NCBI RefSeq assembly: GCF_017498485.1
Contig: NZ_CP071795.1
Span: 124,001 to 188,000, forward strand
Direction: 5' to 3'
From: Polaribacter batillariae
GTDB taxonomy: Bacteria > Bacteroidota > Bacteroidia > Flavobacteriales > Flavobacteriaceae
DNA length: 64,000 nt
The first letter of the stretch is position 1, and each line of letters starts with the position of its first letter. Below are positions 28,568 through 37,101 of the stretch, in pieces. The position numbers were made by a program, and so were the translations under genes. Under the pieces are notes generated by a model, which was not told where the DNA came from, made no database searches, and saw only the letters and a program-made list of their open reading frames with translations.

Positions 28568-28922
28568 TTTATTGGTTTTTTTTGAGTTTTAATCGAAAAA
28601 AATCCTCGAGACTTTGCCTATGGATTTCTGTTAAAACTACCACTTCCTTAAAAAATAGGAATCTAATATACAGCATTTTAATTTTTGATTTTTTTTTAGA
28701 TTAAAATGAAACTAGCAGAATACCTCTAAAACTCTTTCTTGAGAATAGTTGGTTTCAAGAAATTTTTTATTCATCAATTTTAACGATTTAAAATAAATGA
28801 TAGTTTAAAGTATTTTGAATCAATTCTTTACAATTTTTATTTGTTAAGTTTTTATTTTTCCTGTAAGAATAGAAAAAAGCCATCGACAGAACAGCATATA
28901 AACATTAACAATAAATAATAAA
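28568..28922. other. Spacer before the lipoprotein gene
   Basis: AT-rich, no gene seen. A short block near 28752-28773 (TTTCAAGAAATT followed by TTTTATT) recurs near 55798-55815 beside the other MITE-like copy, so more than the hairpin may be shared between the two spacers. Confidence 0.4.
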
Positions 28923-29804
28923 ATGAAAAAAGTTTTAAATTTAGCAATGGTTTTTGCATTAACTGCATTTTTTGCAGCATGTAGTAACGACGACAACGAA
29001 CCAACAACAGGTAATTTAACTGTTAATTTAGATGGTTTAGAAGAATTAGGTGCCGATTTTGTGTACGAAGGTTGGTTAATTGTAAATGGAAATCCAGTAA
29101 GTACAGGAACCTTTACAAGTGTAGATTTTCCACAAACCTTTACAGTAGGTTTTAATAATTTAGAAGCAGCTACAAAGTTTGTTTTATCTATTGAGCCTAA
29201 GAACGATCCAGACCCAGCACCATCAAAAACTAAAATTTTGGCAGGAGATTTTACAGGCAACTCTGCAACTGTAAACTCTAATATTGTTGGAGATTTTAGC
29301 GATTCTTGGGGAAGATTTATACTAGCGACACCAACAGATGGTATGAATAATAACGAAAGAAGTGGTGTTTGGTTTTTAACACCAGGAACAACGCCACCAA
29401 CTGTAGGTTTAGGTTTGCCAGAATTAGAAGAAGGATGGAAATATGAAGGATGGGCAGTAATTAATGGAAAGCCTGTAACTACAGGAAAGTTTACAAAATT
29501 AAGTGCAACTGACGAATTTGATGGTTTTAGTGGGCCAATGGCTTTACCTGCACCAAATGGAGCAGATGGCTTTTTTCCAGGAGAAGATTTCTTAGTAAAT
29601 GCTCCAGATGGGCTTACATTTCCAGTAGATTTAAGAGGAGCTACCATTGTAATTAGTGTAGAGCCAAGTCCAGATGATAGTCCTGCACCATTTGCTTTAA
29701 AACCTTTGGCTAAAGTAGTAGCTGCAGATGCAGTAGATCATGCTCCAATAGAATTAGGAACTGGACCAAAAGCATCAATTTCTGGTTCTGTATCAAGAAA
29801 CTAG
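28923..29804 (+). CDS. Lipoprotein with two RskA-like repeats
   Basis: 293 residues with lipobox signal (MKKVLNLAMVFALTAFFAAC) and an Asp-rich stretch after the Cys (SNDDNEPT), which may favour surface export in Bacteroidota. Two tandem domains carry the same motif, YEGWLIVNGNPVSTGTF (~47-63) and YEGWAVINGKPVTTGKF (~174-190). Each is followed by a strand ending in VLSIEPKNDPDPAP or VISVEPSPDDSPAP. The motif resembles the C-terminal domain of anti-sigma-K factor RskA, which occurs outside anti-sigma factors too. Function unknown; stands alone, with a terminator after it. Confidence 0.8.
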   Translation: MKKVLNLAMVFALTAFFAACSNDDNEPTTGNLTVNLDGLEELGADFVYEGWLIVNGNPVSTGTFTSVDFPQTFTVGFNNLEAATKFVLSIEPKNDPDPAPSKTKILAGDFTGNSATVNSNIVGDFSDSWGRFILATPTDGMNNNERSGVWFLTPGTTPPTVGLGLPELEEGWKYEGWAVINGKPVTTGKFTKLSATDEFDGFSGPMALPAPNGADGFFPGEDFLVNAPDGLTFPVDLRGATIVISVEPSPDDSPAPFALKPLAKVVAADAVDHAPIELGTGPKASISGSVSRN

Positions 29805-29860
29805 AAAAACAGAAAAAGATACAATCTACTATTCAATTTTGTTAATGGTTGATTATTTCG

Positions 29861-29891
29861 AAGGATAATTATTTTTAAAATAATTATCCTT
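29861..29891 (+). terminator. Terminator of the lipoprotein gene
   Basis: Fifteen-base arms AAGGATAATTATTTT / AAAATAATTATCCTT almost back to back, followed by a T-rich stretch (TTTCTGTTTTTT). Confidence 0.75.
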
Positions 29892-30073
29892 TTCTGTTTT
29901 TTACCAGTTATTGTTTGAAATTTACTGTAAAAGAAGTTGATGATTTTTTTCCTTTATATATAAAAGAAGAAAACGAAAGCATAGTCTTGGCTACGGTTTT
30001 TTTATTCTGAAATAGAAAGGAAAAAAGGCGATTTTTACAGGATTTTCAAATGGTAAATAGCATTATATAAAAA

Positions 30074-30110
30074 ATGTCTATTAAAAGCAATACATACTTT
30101 CAATAGACAT
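30074..30110 (-). terminator. Possible terminator of the 115-residue protein gene
   Basis: Arms ATGTCTATTAAAAG and CTTTCAATAGACAT with one mismatch around a 9-base loop. On the minus strand it is followed by TTTTTTATATAATG. Confidence 0.55.
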
Positions 30111-30131
30111 CCAACGTACCAACCAGTTGTT

Positions 30132-30479
30132 TTATTTATTTATTTTAATCGGAATTTTATAAACTTCACCTTTTTGGATTCCTTTTGTAACAATTTTCTT
30201 ATAATTCAATTTTTTCTTAAAAAAAGAATTTAATTCTATATTTTTCGAATCTGTAGTTAATACTACAATTTCATTTTTATTGTTAATTATAAAAGATACT
30301 TCTACAGTAGTGCTTTTTTGTATCTCTATAGGAATTTTCTTTCCAATAAAAGCAGACATTTCTATTCTAAGGGCTTTTGTTTCTTTGTTTGTTTTTGGGT
30401 TTTTATCATTTGCAGTTGCAGAAAATACAGTAGATAAACTAATTGCAATCACAGCGATAATGGTTTTAAAATTTTTCAT
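30132..30479 (-). CDS. Small secreted protein of unknown function
   Basis: 115 residues with a Sec signal peptide (MKNFKTIIAVIAISLSTVFSATA), then a Lys/Asn-rich segment and a mixed alpha/beta region (VEVSFIINNKNEIVVLTTDSKN, LNYKKIVTKGIQKGEVYKIP). The second half resembles the small periplasmic beta-alpha-beta domain seen at the C-terminus of TonB-like proteins in many Bacteroidota. That is a weak impression, not a domain call. Monocistronic. Confidence 0.7.
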   Translation of the reverse strand: MKNFKTIIAVIAISLSTVFSATANDKNPKTNKETKALRIEMSAFIGKKIPIEIQKSTTVEVSFIINNKNEIVVLTTDSKNIELNSFFKKKLNYKKIVTKGIQKGEVYKIPIKINK

Positions 30480-30669
30480 AATGATAAGTTTTTTGGGTTA
30501 ATGTTATATCAAATAGACGCCTTGATTGTAAAAACGTTTCAATATAAAATGGACTTTAATATATAATTAACAAACAAAGAAAGAAATTTTTAAAATTTAA
30601 CATTTTTTGTTAAAAATCAGACAAGAAGAAAATCTATTCGTAAAATTCTGGTTTTTAAATGGTTGAATT

Positions 30670-31854
30670 TTAATCTTTGGTAATTGCATTTAATGATGCT
30701 ACAATTATCTTACAACCTTCTATCAATTCATCATCAGAAATTGTTAGCGGAGGCGTAATTCTTATAGCTCGAGTTTCAAAAAGTAAAAAGAATAAAATCA
30801 GTCTTTCTTCTAAACATTTATGAACTGTTTTAACTGCCAGTTCAGAAGATTCTAAAATAGCAGAGAGCATTAAACCTTTTCCACGAATTTCTTTTATTGC
30901 AGAATGTTTTAAATGTTTTCTAATGATTTTTTCTTTTCGTAAACTTTCAGAAATTAAATTTGTGTTTACAATTTCTTTAAGTGTTGCTACGCCAGCAGCA
31001 GCAATAACTGGATTGCCAGCAAATGTAGAAATATGCCCTAGTTTCGGATTGTTTTTTAGTAAAGACATGTTTTCGAAAGAAGAAATAAATGCGCCAATTG
31101 GCATGCCACCTCCTAAACCTTTTCCAGTAATAACAATATCTGGTATAACATTATAGTTTTCGAAACCCCAAAAAGTTCCGGTTCTACCAATTCCTGTTTG
31201 AATTTCATCTAAAATTAAAAGCGCACCAACTTTTTTGCATTTTTGTTTTACTTTAGAAAGAAAATTATTTGTAGGTTCTATAAAACCTGCTCCACCTTGT
31301 ATGGTTTCTAAAATTACAGCAGCAGTATTTTTTGTAATTTTATCTAAATCTGTTTGTTTATTAAACTCAATAAATTTTGTACCAGGTATTAAAGGTCTAA
31401 AAGCTTGATTTTGTTTTTCTACACCAGAAACACTCATTGCTCCCATGGTATTTCCATGATAAGAATTTTTAGCCGCAATTATTTCGAACCTTTTTGTAAT
31501 TCTTTTTGCTAATTTTAATGCACCTTCAGTAGCTTCTGTACCAGAATTGGTTAAGTAAACAGTGTTTAAGTTTTTTGGGGAGTTATTTGCTAATAATTTG
31601 CACAAATTAACTTGGGGTTGCTGTATAAATTCACCATAAACCATTACATGAGCATATGTATCTAATTGATTTTTAATAGCTTCTGTAACTTTTGGATGGC
31701 AATGCCCTAAACTATTTGCAGAAACTCCTGCAACAAAATCTAAATATTTTTTTCCAGCAACATTGTAAATATAGCTTCCTTTGGCATGAGAAATTTCTAT
31801 GGCTAATGGATAAGGAGACGTTTGCGCTTGATATTTAAAAAAATCAGATTTCAT
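30670..31854 (-). CDS. Class III PLP-dependent aminotransferase (acetylornithine/ornithine transaminase-like)
   Basis: 394 residues of the fold-type I, class III family. Motifs are YLDFVAGVSANSLGHCHPKV (~39-58), NSGTEATEGALKLAK (cofactor phosphate loop), SYHGNTMGAMSVSG, LILDEIQTGIGRTG with the PLP-binding Asp, and ITGKGLGGGMPIGAF with the Schiff-base Lys. No arginine-synthesis genes flank it, so the substrate is uncertain. It starts one base before the OstA-like stop and is probably co-transcribed with it, as I recall for other Flavobacteriaceae. Confidence 0.88.
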   Translation of the reverse strand: MKSDFFKYQAQTSPYPLAIEISHAKGSYIYNVAGKKYLDFVAGVSANSLGHCHPKVTEAIKNQLDTYAHVMVYGEFIQQPQVNLCKLLANNSPKNLNTVYLTNSGTEATEGALKLAKRITKRFEIIAAKNSYHGNTMGAMSVSGVEKQNQAFRPLIPGTKFIEFNKQTDLDKITKNTAAVILETIQGGAGFIEPTNNFLSKVKQKCKKVGALLILDEIQTGIGRTGTFWGFENYNVIPDIVITGKGLGGGMPIGAFISSFENMSLLKNNPKLGHISTFAGNPVIAAAGVATLKEIVNTNLISESLRKEKIIRKHLKHSAIKEIRGKGLMLSAILESSELAVKTVHKCLEERLILFFLLFETRAIRITPPLTISDDELIEGCKIIVASLNAITKD

Positions 31855-31855
31855 T

Positions 31856-33457
31856 CTATTGATTCTTTTTTGAAGGTAATTTTATCTTTTCTGGCTTTAA
31901 AGCGACATTAGGCTTCACAACATTTCGGTTATTTTCTTTTAGTGGTTTTTTATCTCTTTTAAAAATGTCTTCTTTCTTTTTAGGCTGCTCACTTTCTCGC
32001 CAAATAAAACCGTTTAATTTTTTTACTTCTTCTGGTAATTTAGAAGGTGGGTAAGTTGTTCCTTCAGACTTTTTTAAATATTTAATAGTTTCTATTTGAC
32101 CTTTATCTAAAATAAATTCAATATTACTCGAAACCTCTTTGGTAATGGTTTCTAAAACATTGGTTTGTTCGTTTCTATTGTAATAAACAGATTCTGCATT
32201 TCCTTTCACTAAAAGTAAACGCAATTTATTATCTTTAAATTTACCAAACATATTTCTTCCTTTAATCTGGTTAAAATCACTATCAGACAAAGAATCTTTA
32301 GAAACGATAAAAGAATTGTTTAATACCTTTAAAGAATCTAATTTTTTGGTTTCTACATTGGTTAATAAATGAATGGTATCTCCTGTAATTTGGTTGGCAT
32401 CGGACCAAAGTACGGGGTTTCGAAACATTCTTGTTAATCCGTTTGTTTGATCTGTATGTATAGAATCGCATTTTCCTTGCAAATCTGATTTAAAAATTTT
32501 TACATTATTATAAGTTCTAATAATTCTTTTTTCTGGTTTTCCTGTAACGAGCAAGGTATCTCCATGCACAAACATAGAATCTTTTTCTATAATTGAAATC
32601 GCAACCGCTCTATCTACAATAAAAAGAGAATCTTTTAATTCGAAAATTTCTGCATAGTTTCCTTTTGTTACAAAATTTTGCACGGTATCTATAACCTTAA
32701 TATTATTAGTGGCAGAAGCAAAACCTTTATTTTTATCGTAATACAAACTATCGCCTTCTACCGTTCTTTCTTTTAAGTAGAGTTTCGCATTTTTTACAAA
32801 ATAAGAAACATCTGTTTTTGTATTGTAAAAACCTCTTTCGCAATAAATTTTATTTTTGTTTTGGGTATTTGTAATTGTAGATGGACCATATAAGTATGCC
32901 AAACCAGAATTTGTATAATAATCTAAATGATTCGATTCTAAATTATGCTCTGGGTTTACCACAGTTACTTTGGTCGTTGCAGTAAATTTTTTTGTTTCTA
33001 AATAGTAATTTCCATTTTTACTTTTTAATGTATTGGTTGGGTCTTTTATGGTTGCAAAACTTCTGTAATACAATTTTTGGTTTAGTCTATCGAACTGTAA
33101 AGTATCTGTTGTAAGCGTCATAGTTGGGTCTTTTAAAATTACATTTCCCCAAGATAATGCTTGTTTAGAATTGGCATCGTAATCTACATAGTCGCTTGTT
33201 TGTGTAATGGTATCACCTTGCTTTATAACAACATTATCGATTGCTTTAAAGAAGTTTTTTTCTTTGTAATACAAGGCTTGTTTGCAAGTTAAAACAGCAC
33301 CTTCGTGTGTCATTTTTACATTACCAATTAAAACAATTGCTCCAGGATATTTTTCTTCATCTACACTTTGGTATTCTGCACCATAAACCATTTTTTTAAC
33401 TTGAGTAAAAGAGTTTATAGAAAAGCTTAAAAGAAGTAAAAGAAGTATTTTTTTCAA
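31856..33457 (-). CDS. OstA/LptA-like periplasmic protein
   Basis: 533 residues with signal peptide MKKILLLLLLSFSINSFTQ. Tandem beta-strand units of the LptA/OstA type dominate (GAIVLIGNVKMTHEGAVLTCKQA; FFKAIDNVVIKQGDTI; SWGNVILKDPTMTL), and the C-terminus is a charged Lys/Pro-rich tail. LptA-like jelly-rolls bridge lipopolysaccharide from the inner to the outer membrane. This long form is the usual Bacteroidota version, so a role in LPS export is likely but not proven. It diverges from the decarboxylase gene at 33595. Confidence 0.85.
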   Translation of the reverse strand: MKKILLLLLLSFSINSFTQVKKMVYGAEYQSVDEEKYPGAIVLIGNVKMTHEGAVLTCKQALYYKEKNFFKAIDNVVIKQGDTITQTSDYVDYDANSKQALSWGNVILKDPTMTLTTDTLQFDRLNQKLYYRSFATIKDPTNTLKSKNGNYYLETKKFTATTKVTVVNPEHNLESNHLDYYTNSGLAYLYGPSTITNTQNKNKIYCERGFYNTKTDVSYFVKNAKLYLKERTVEGDSLYYDKNKGFASATNNIKVIDTVQNFVTKGNYAEIFELKDSLFIVDRAVAISIIEKDSMFVHGDTLLVTGKPEKRIIRTYNNVKIFKSDLQGKCDSIHTDQTNGLTRMFRNPVLWSDANQITGDTIHLLTNVETKKLDSLKVLNNSFIVSKDSLSDSDFNQIKGRNMFGKFKDNKLRLLLVKGNAESVYYNRNEQTNVLETITKEVSSNIEFILDKGQIETIKYLKKSEGTTYPPSKLPEEVKKLNGFIWRESEQPKKKEDIFKRDKKPLKENNRNVVKPNVALKPEKIKLPSKKNQ

Positions 33458-33473
33458 AATATATGATTTTGTA

Positions 33474-33481
33474 CAAAAATA
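33474..33481 (-). promoter_or_regulatory. Putative promoter -7 box of the OstA-like gene
   Basis: Minus-strand TATTTTTG, 16 bases before the ATG at 33457, so the untranslated leader would be short. Confidence 0.4.
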
Positions 33482-33594
33482 AAGAAAACTAACGCTGTTT
33501 CTATTAAAGAAAAGTGAAATTTATTTTCTAAAAAATACTATTTAGTAGTGTTTATTTTTTGAAGTTCTTGTAATTTGCGGAAAATTTTAAATTA

Positions 33595-35031
33595 ATGAAA
33601 TCACCTTTTGAATTATCTAAAGAAGAAATGCAAACTTATGGTTATAAAATTGTAGATATTATTGTAAACCATTATGTAAATGAAAATGATAAAAAACCAG
33701 TAACAAAGGCTTCTAGACAAGAAATGGATTCTGTTTTTTTACAAGAAGCTCCAGAAAATGGAACTTCTTCTGATGAAGTTTTAGATTTTGTAATGGAAAA
33801 TGTAATTCCAAATAGTGCAATGTCTTCGCACCCCAAATTGTTTTCTTTTGTTCCAGGACCCAGTAATTTTATAAGTACAATGGCAGATTCGTTAGCCACA
33901 GGATTCAATATTTTTTCTGGAGGATGGATTATTTCTCCGGCTGCAGCAGAATTAGAAATTGTAACCACTAATTGGTTGTTAAAAATGTTTAATTTTCCTG
34001 TCGCAGAAGGTGGAGGAATTTTTACAAGTGGTGGTTCTATGGCTAATTTAACAGCTTTGGTAACTGCAAGAAGAATAAAATGTGGCGAAGATTTTTCGAA
34101 CGCAATTATTTATTTGTCCGATCAAGCACATTCTTCGAATATAAAAGCAATTAGAGTTTTAGGCTTTAAAAAAGAACAAGTTAAAATTATTCCAACAGAT
34201 ATCGAATTTAAGTTTAGTTTAAATAAGTTAAAAAACGAAATTGCAAAAGACCGTTTAAACGGAAAACAACCTTTTTGTATTATTGCAACTGCTGGAACAA
34301 CAAACACAGGAACTGTAGATCCATTAGACGCAATTGCAAATATTTGCGAAGAAGAAAATTTATGGATGCATGTAGATGGTGCCTATGGCGCTGCTGCAAT
34401 ACTTTCTAAAAAAGGAAGTAAAACTTTAAGAGGTATCGAACGTGCAGATTCTTTAACTGTAGATCCACACAAATGGTTTTTTCAGCCTTATGAAATAGGT
34501 TGTTTGTTAGTAAAAAACAAATCTTGGTTAAGCAATACTTTTAGCGAAAAACCAGAATACTTAAGAGATATCGAAGGAAATGAATCTGAAATTAATTTTT
34601 ACGACTATGGAATTCAATTAACACGAAGATTTAGAGCCTTAAAATTGTATATGTCTATAAAAACGTATGGTTTAAATGCATTTAAAAAAGCTGTTTCTTA
34701 TAATATCGATTTAACAGAAGAAACCGAAGACTTGCTTCGTAAAAGTAAAAATTGGGAAATTGTTTCTCCTGCCACTTTGGCGATTATCAATTTTAGATAT
34801 AATCCTTTAGATGTAGAATTGACCGAAAAAGAATTAGATGTTTTAAACCAAGAAATTTCGAGTAGAGTAGTGGCTTCTAAAGAAGCATTTTTAGTAACTA
34901 CAGTTTTACAAAATCAGGTGGTAATTCGAATGTGCTTAATTAACCCAAGAACAACAATTAAGCATATAAAAGATACACTAAACCAATGTAATGCATTTGC
35001 TAAAGAAGTTCTTTTAGAGTGGGGAAAGTAG
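33595..35031 (+). CDS. Group II PLP-dependent decarboxylase (aromatic-L-amino-acid decarboxylase-like)
   Basis: 478 residues. Motifs are the N-terminal SSHPKLFSFVPGPSNF, FTSGGSMANLTALVTAR (cofactor phosphate site), TAGTTNTGTVDPLDAI, HVDGAYGAAAILS and VDPHKWFFQPYEIG with the PLP Lys. This is the DDC/GAD/tyrosine-decarboxylase family. The true amine product is unknown. It is monocistronic, ending near two hairpins (CTTTTGC / GCAAAAG around 35100-35120 and the stem at 35161). Confidence 0.88.
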   Translation: MKSPFELSKEEMQTYGYKIVDIIVNHYVNENDKKPVTKASRQEMDSVFLQEAPENGTSSDEVLDFVMENVIPNSAMSSHPKLFSFVPGPSNFISTMADSLATGFNIFSGGWIISPAAAELEIVTTNWLLKMFNFPVAEGGGIFTSGGSMANLTALVTARRIKCGEDFSNAIIYLSDQAHSSNIKAIRVLGFKKEQVKIIPTDIEFKFSLNKLKNEIAKDRLNGKQPFCIIATAGTTNTGTVDPLDAIANICEEENLWMHVDGAYGAAAILSKKGSKTLRGIERADSLTVDPHKWFFQPYEIGCLLVKNKSWLSNTFSEKPEYLRDIEGNESEINFYDYGIQLTRRFRALKLYMSIKTYGLNAFKKAVSYNIDLTEETEDLLRKSKNWEIVSPATLAIINFRYNPLDVELTEKELDVLNQEISSRVVASKEAFLVTTVLQNQVVIRMCLINPRTTIKHIKDTLNQCNAFAKEVLLEWGK

Positions 35032-35160
35032 TTTTAGATTCGAAATAAAAATCCTTAAAACCATCATTAATATTGAATAAAAATTGTTAATAACAGATGC
35101 CTTTTGCCAATTGCAAAAGCTTTTGTAGAATAATAAACGGTACCTCTCTATACAAACAAA

Positions 35161-35196
35161 AAAAACCAGTGAAATTAAATTCGCTGGTTTTTTATT
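35161..35196. terminator. Bidirectional terminator between the decarboxylase gene and purA
   Basis: Arms AAAAACCAGTGAA (35161-35173) and TTCGCTGGTTTTT (35180-35192) pair with one mismatch. A-rich and T-rich flanks suit both convergent transcripts. Confidence 0.8.
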
Positions 35197-35233
35197 ATTA
35201 AAATCATTTACCTATAATGATAACTTGTAAAAT

Positions 35234-36505
35234 TTACCTATTTATGGTTTGTTTTCTATCTGGCCCTACAGAAACAATTTTTACGGGAACACCTGTTTCT
35301 TTTTCAATAAAAGCAACGTAGTCTAATAAATTTTTAGGTAATTGATCTGCAGAAGTCATTTTGGTTAAATCTTCATTCCAACCTTTAAATTCAGAATAGT
35401 TAACAGTAACGTTTTCTGGCTCGATATTGTATGGAAAATGAAAAATTTCTTTGCCTTTATAGTTGTAAGAAGTACATACTTTTAAGGTATCGAAACCAGA
35501 GAGTACATCCCCCTTCATCATCATTAATTGTGTAACACCATTTACATCTACGGCATATTTTAATGCGACTAAATCTAGCCATCCACATCTTCTAGGTCTT
35601 CCTGTTGTAGCACCAAATTCGTGCCCAACTCTCGCCATTTCTTCGCCATTTTTGTCAAATAATTCAGTAGGAAAAGGTCCAGAACCTACTCTTGTGGTGT
35701 AGGCTTTAAAAATTCCAAAAACCTCACCGATTCTATTGGGTGCAACACCCAAACCTGTACAAGCACCAGCTGCTGTTGTGTTAGAAGAGGTAACAAAAGG
35801 GTAGGTGCCAAAGTCGATATCTAATAAAGAACCTTGCGCTCCTTCAGCTAAAATTGTTTTATTGTCTTTGATAGCTTGGTTTAAAAATTCTTCACTATCT
35901 ATAAATTGTAGTGTTTTTAATTTGTCTATTCCTTTGCAAAATTCGGCTTCTAGTTCTTTTAAATTATATTCAATTTTAACATCAAAAAACGCTAACATTT
36001 TTAAATGTTTTTCTGTTAGCGCATTGTACTTTTCTTTCCAATTATCTAACTCTAAGTCTCCAACACGCATTCCATTTCTACCAGTCTTATCCATATAAGT
36101 TGGACCAATTCCTTTTAAAGTAGAACCAATTTTGGCTTTTCCTTTAGAAGTTTCGGATGCAGCATCTAACAATCTGTGTGTAGGTAATATTAAATGTGCT
36201 TTTCTAGAAATTAATAATGTTTTTGTATAGTTTATATTATGCTTGTCTAGGTTTTCTAGTTCTTTTTTAAAAATAACAGGATCTATTACAACCCCATTTC
36301 CAACAACATTTAATGCTGTTTTATGAAAAATTCCAGACGGAATTGTGTGTAAAACATGTTTATGCCCATCGAAAATTAAAGTATGCCCTGCATTTGGACC
36401 TCCTTGAAAACGTGCAATAATATCATAATTTGTGGTTAATACATCTACAATTTTTCCTTTTCCTTCATCTCCCCATTGTAATCCGAGTAATAAATCTACA
36501 GCCAT
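35234..36505 (-). CDS. purA: Adenylosuccinate synthetase
   Basis: 423 residues; converts IMP, Asp and GTP to adenylosuccinate on the way to AMP. The N-terminal GTP-binding signature GDEGKGKIVD is at 12-21, followed by RFQGGPNAGHT. IGSTLKGIGPTYMDK is the IMP-loop signature, and EGAQGSLLDIDFGTYPFVTSSNT and TTTGRPRRCGWLD-type motifs are present. The Fur-family gene lies 74 bases upstream in the same direction, and they may share transcripts. Confidence 0.95.
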   Translation of the reverse strand: MAVDLLLGLQWGDEGKGKIVDVLTTNYDIIARFQGGPNAGHTLIFDGHKHVLHTIPSGIFHKTALNVVGNGVVIDPVIFKKELENLDKHNINYTKTLLISRKAHLILPTHRLLDAASETSKGKAKIGSTLKGIGPTYMDKTGRNGMRVGDLELDNWKEKYNALTEKHLKMLAFFDVKIEYNLKELEAEFCKGIDKLKTLQFIDSEEFLNQAIKDNKTILAEGAQGSLLDIDFGTYPFVTSSNTTAAGACTGLGVAPNRIGEVFGIFKAYTTRVGSGPFPTELFDKNGEEMARVGHEFGATTGRPRRCGWLDLVALKYAVDVNGVTQLMMMKGDVLSGFDTLKVCTSYNYKGKEIFHFPYNIEPENVTVNYSEFKGWNEDLTKMTSADQLPKNLLDYVAFIEKETGVPVKIVSVGPDRKQTINR

Positions 36506-36579
36506 CGGTTGTTTTAAGTTGTTTTAATTAGTTGTTATATTGCAAGGAGCTTAAGCCCCTTGTGAGCCTTTTGTTTGTG

Positions 36580-37029
36580 TTATTCTTTTTTCTTTTTTGT
36601 TCCGTAAAAATAAAGAGAATGGTTTTGAATATCGATATCGAAAATATCTTCTATTGTTTTTTTTATGATTTGAATTCTTGGATCACAAAATTCTTTTACT
36701 TCGCCAGAGTCTGTAAAAATTACATGGTCGTGGTTTTTATCGAAATAACTTTTTTCGTAACGTGCCATAGATTGTCCGTCGAATTGATGTTTTCTAACCA
36801 AACCACAGTCTAAAAGCAAATCGATTGTATTGTACAGAGTTGCTCTACTAACTCTATAATTTTTATTTTTCATCTTAATATAGAGCGACTCTATATCGAA
36901 ATGTTCTTCTGCTGCATAAATTTCTTGAAGAATCGCATAACGTTCAGGAGTTTTCCTGTGTTTGTTTTCTTCTAAATACGCAGTAAAAACATTTTTAACT
37001 ACTTCTTGATTTTCAAGAGAATTACCCAT
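36580..37029 (-). CDS. Fur/PerR-family transcriptional regulator
   Basis: 149 residues. Winged helix at ~10-85 ([42 protein letters not shown]), then the metal-binding dimer domain with [22 protein letters not shown]. The usual C-terminal CxxC structural zinc pairs are absent: only one Cys is in that domain and the protein ends in KKKKE. Whether it senses iron (Fur) or peroxide (PerR) cannot be read from this. It lies between relA/spoT and purA, all leftward. Confidence 0.9.
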   Translation of the reverse strand: MGNSLENQEVVKNVFTAYLEENKHRKTPERYAILQEIYAAEEHFDIESLYIKMKNKNYRVSRATLYNTIDLLLDCGLVRKHQFDGQSMARYEKSYFDKNHDHVIFTDSGEVKEFCDPRIQIIKKTIEDIFDIDIQNHSLYFYGTKKKKE

Positions 37030-37052
37030 TATCTTAAAATTTTACGAAACAA

Positions 37053-37060
37053 CAAATTTA
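37053..37060 (-). promoter_or_regulatory. Putative promoter -7 box of the Fur-family gene
   Basis: Minus-strand TAAATTTG, 24 bases before the ATG at 37029. Confidence 0.5.
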
Positions 37061-37101
37061 CAGTTATTTCTGAATAAATAAATCTTTTTTAAAAATGATA
37101 T

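Larger units (their letters stand above)
29805..30131. other. Spacer between convergent genes
   Basis: Holds the terminator at 29861 and a hairpin at 30074-30110 serving the leftward gene. No coding sequence is seen. About 25 bases at 29903-29928 resemble 39532-39556. Confidence 0.5.

Noticed and set aside
28844-29647. 267-residue minus-strand frame opposite the lipoprotein gene
   Set aside because: Low-complexity Pro/Ser/Lys-rich translation, no start context or family features, and it lies opposite a gene with a clear lipoprotein signal and duplicated domains.
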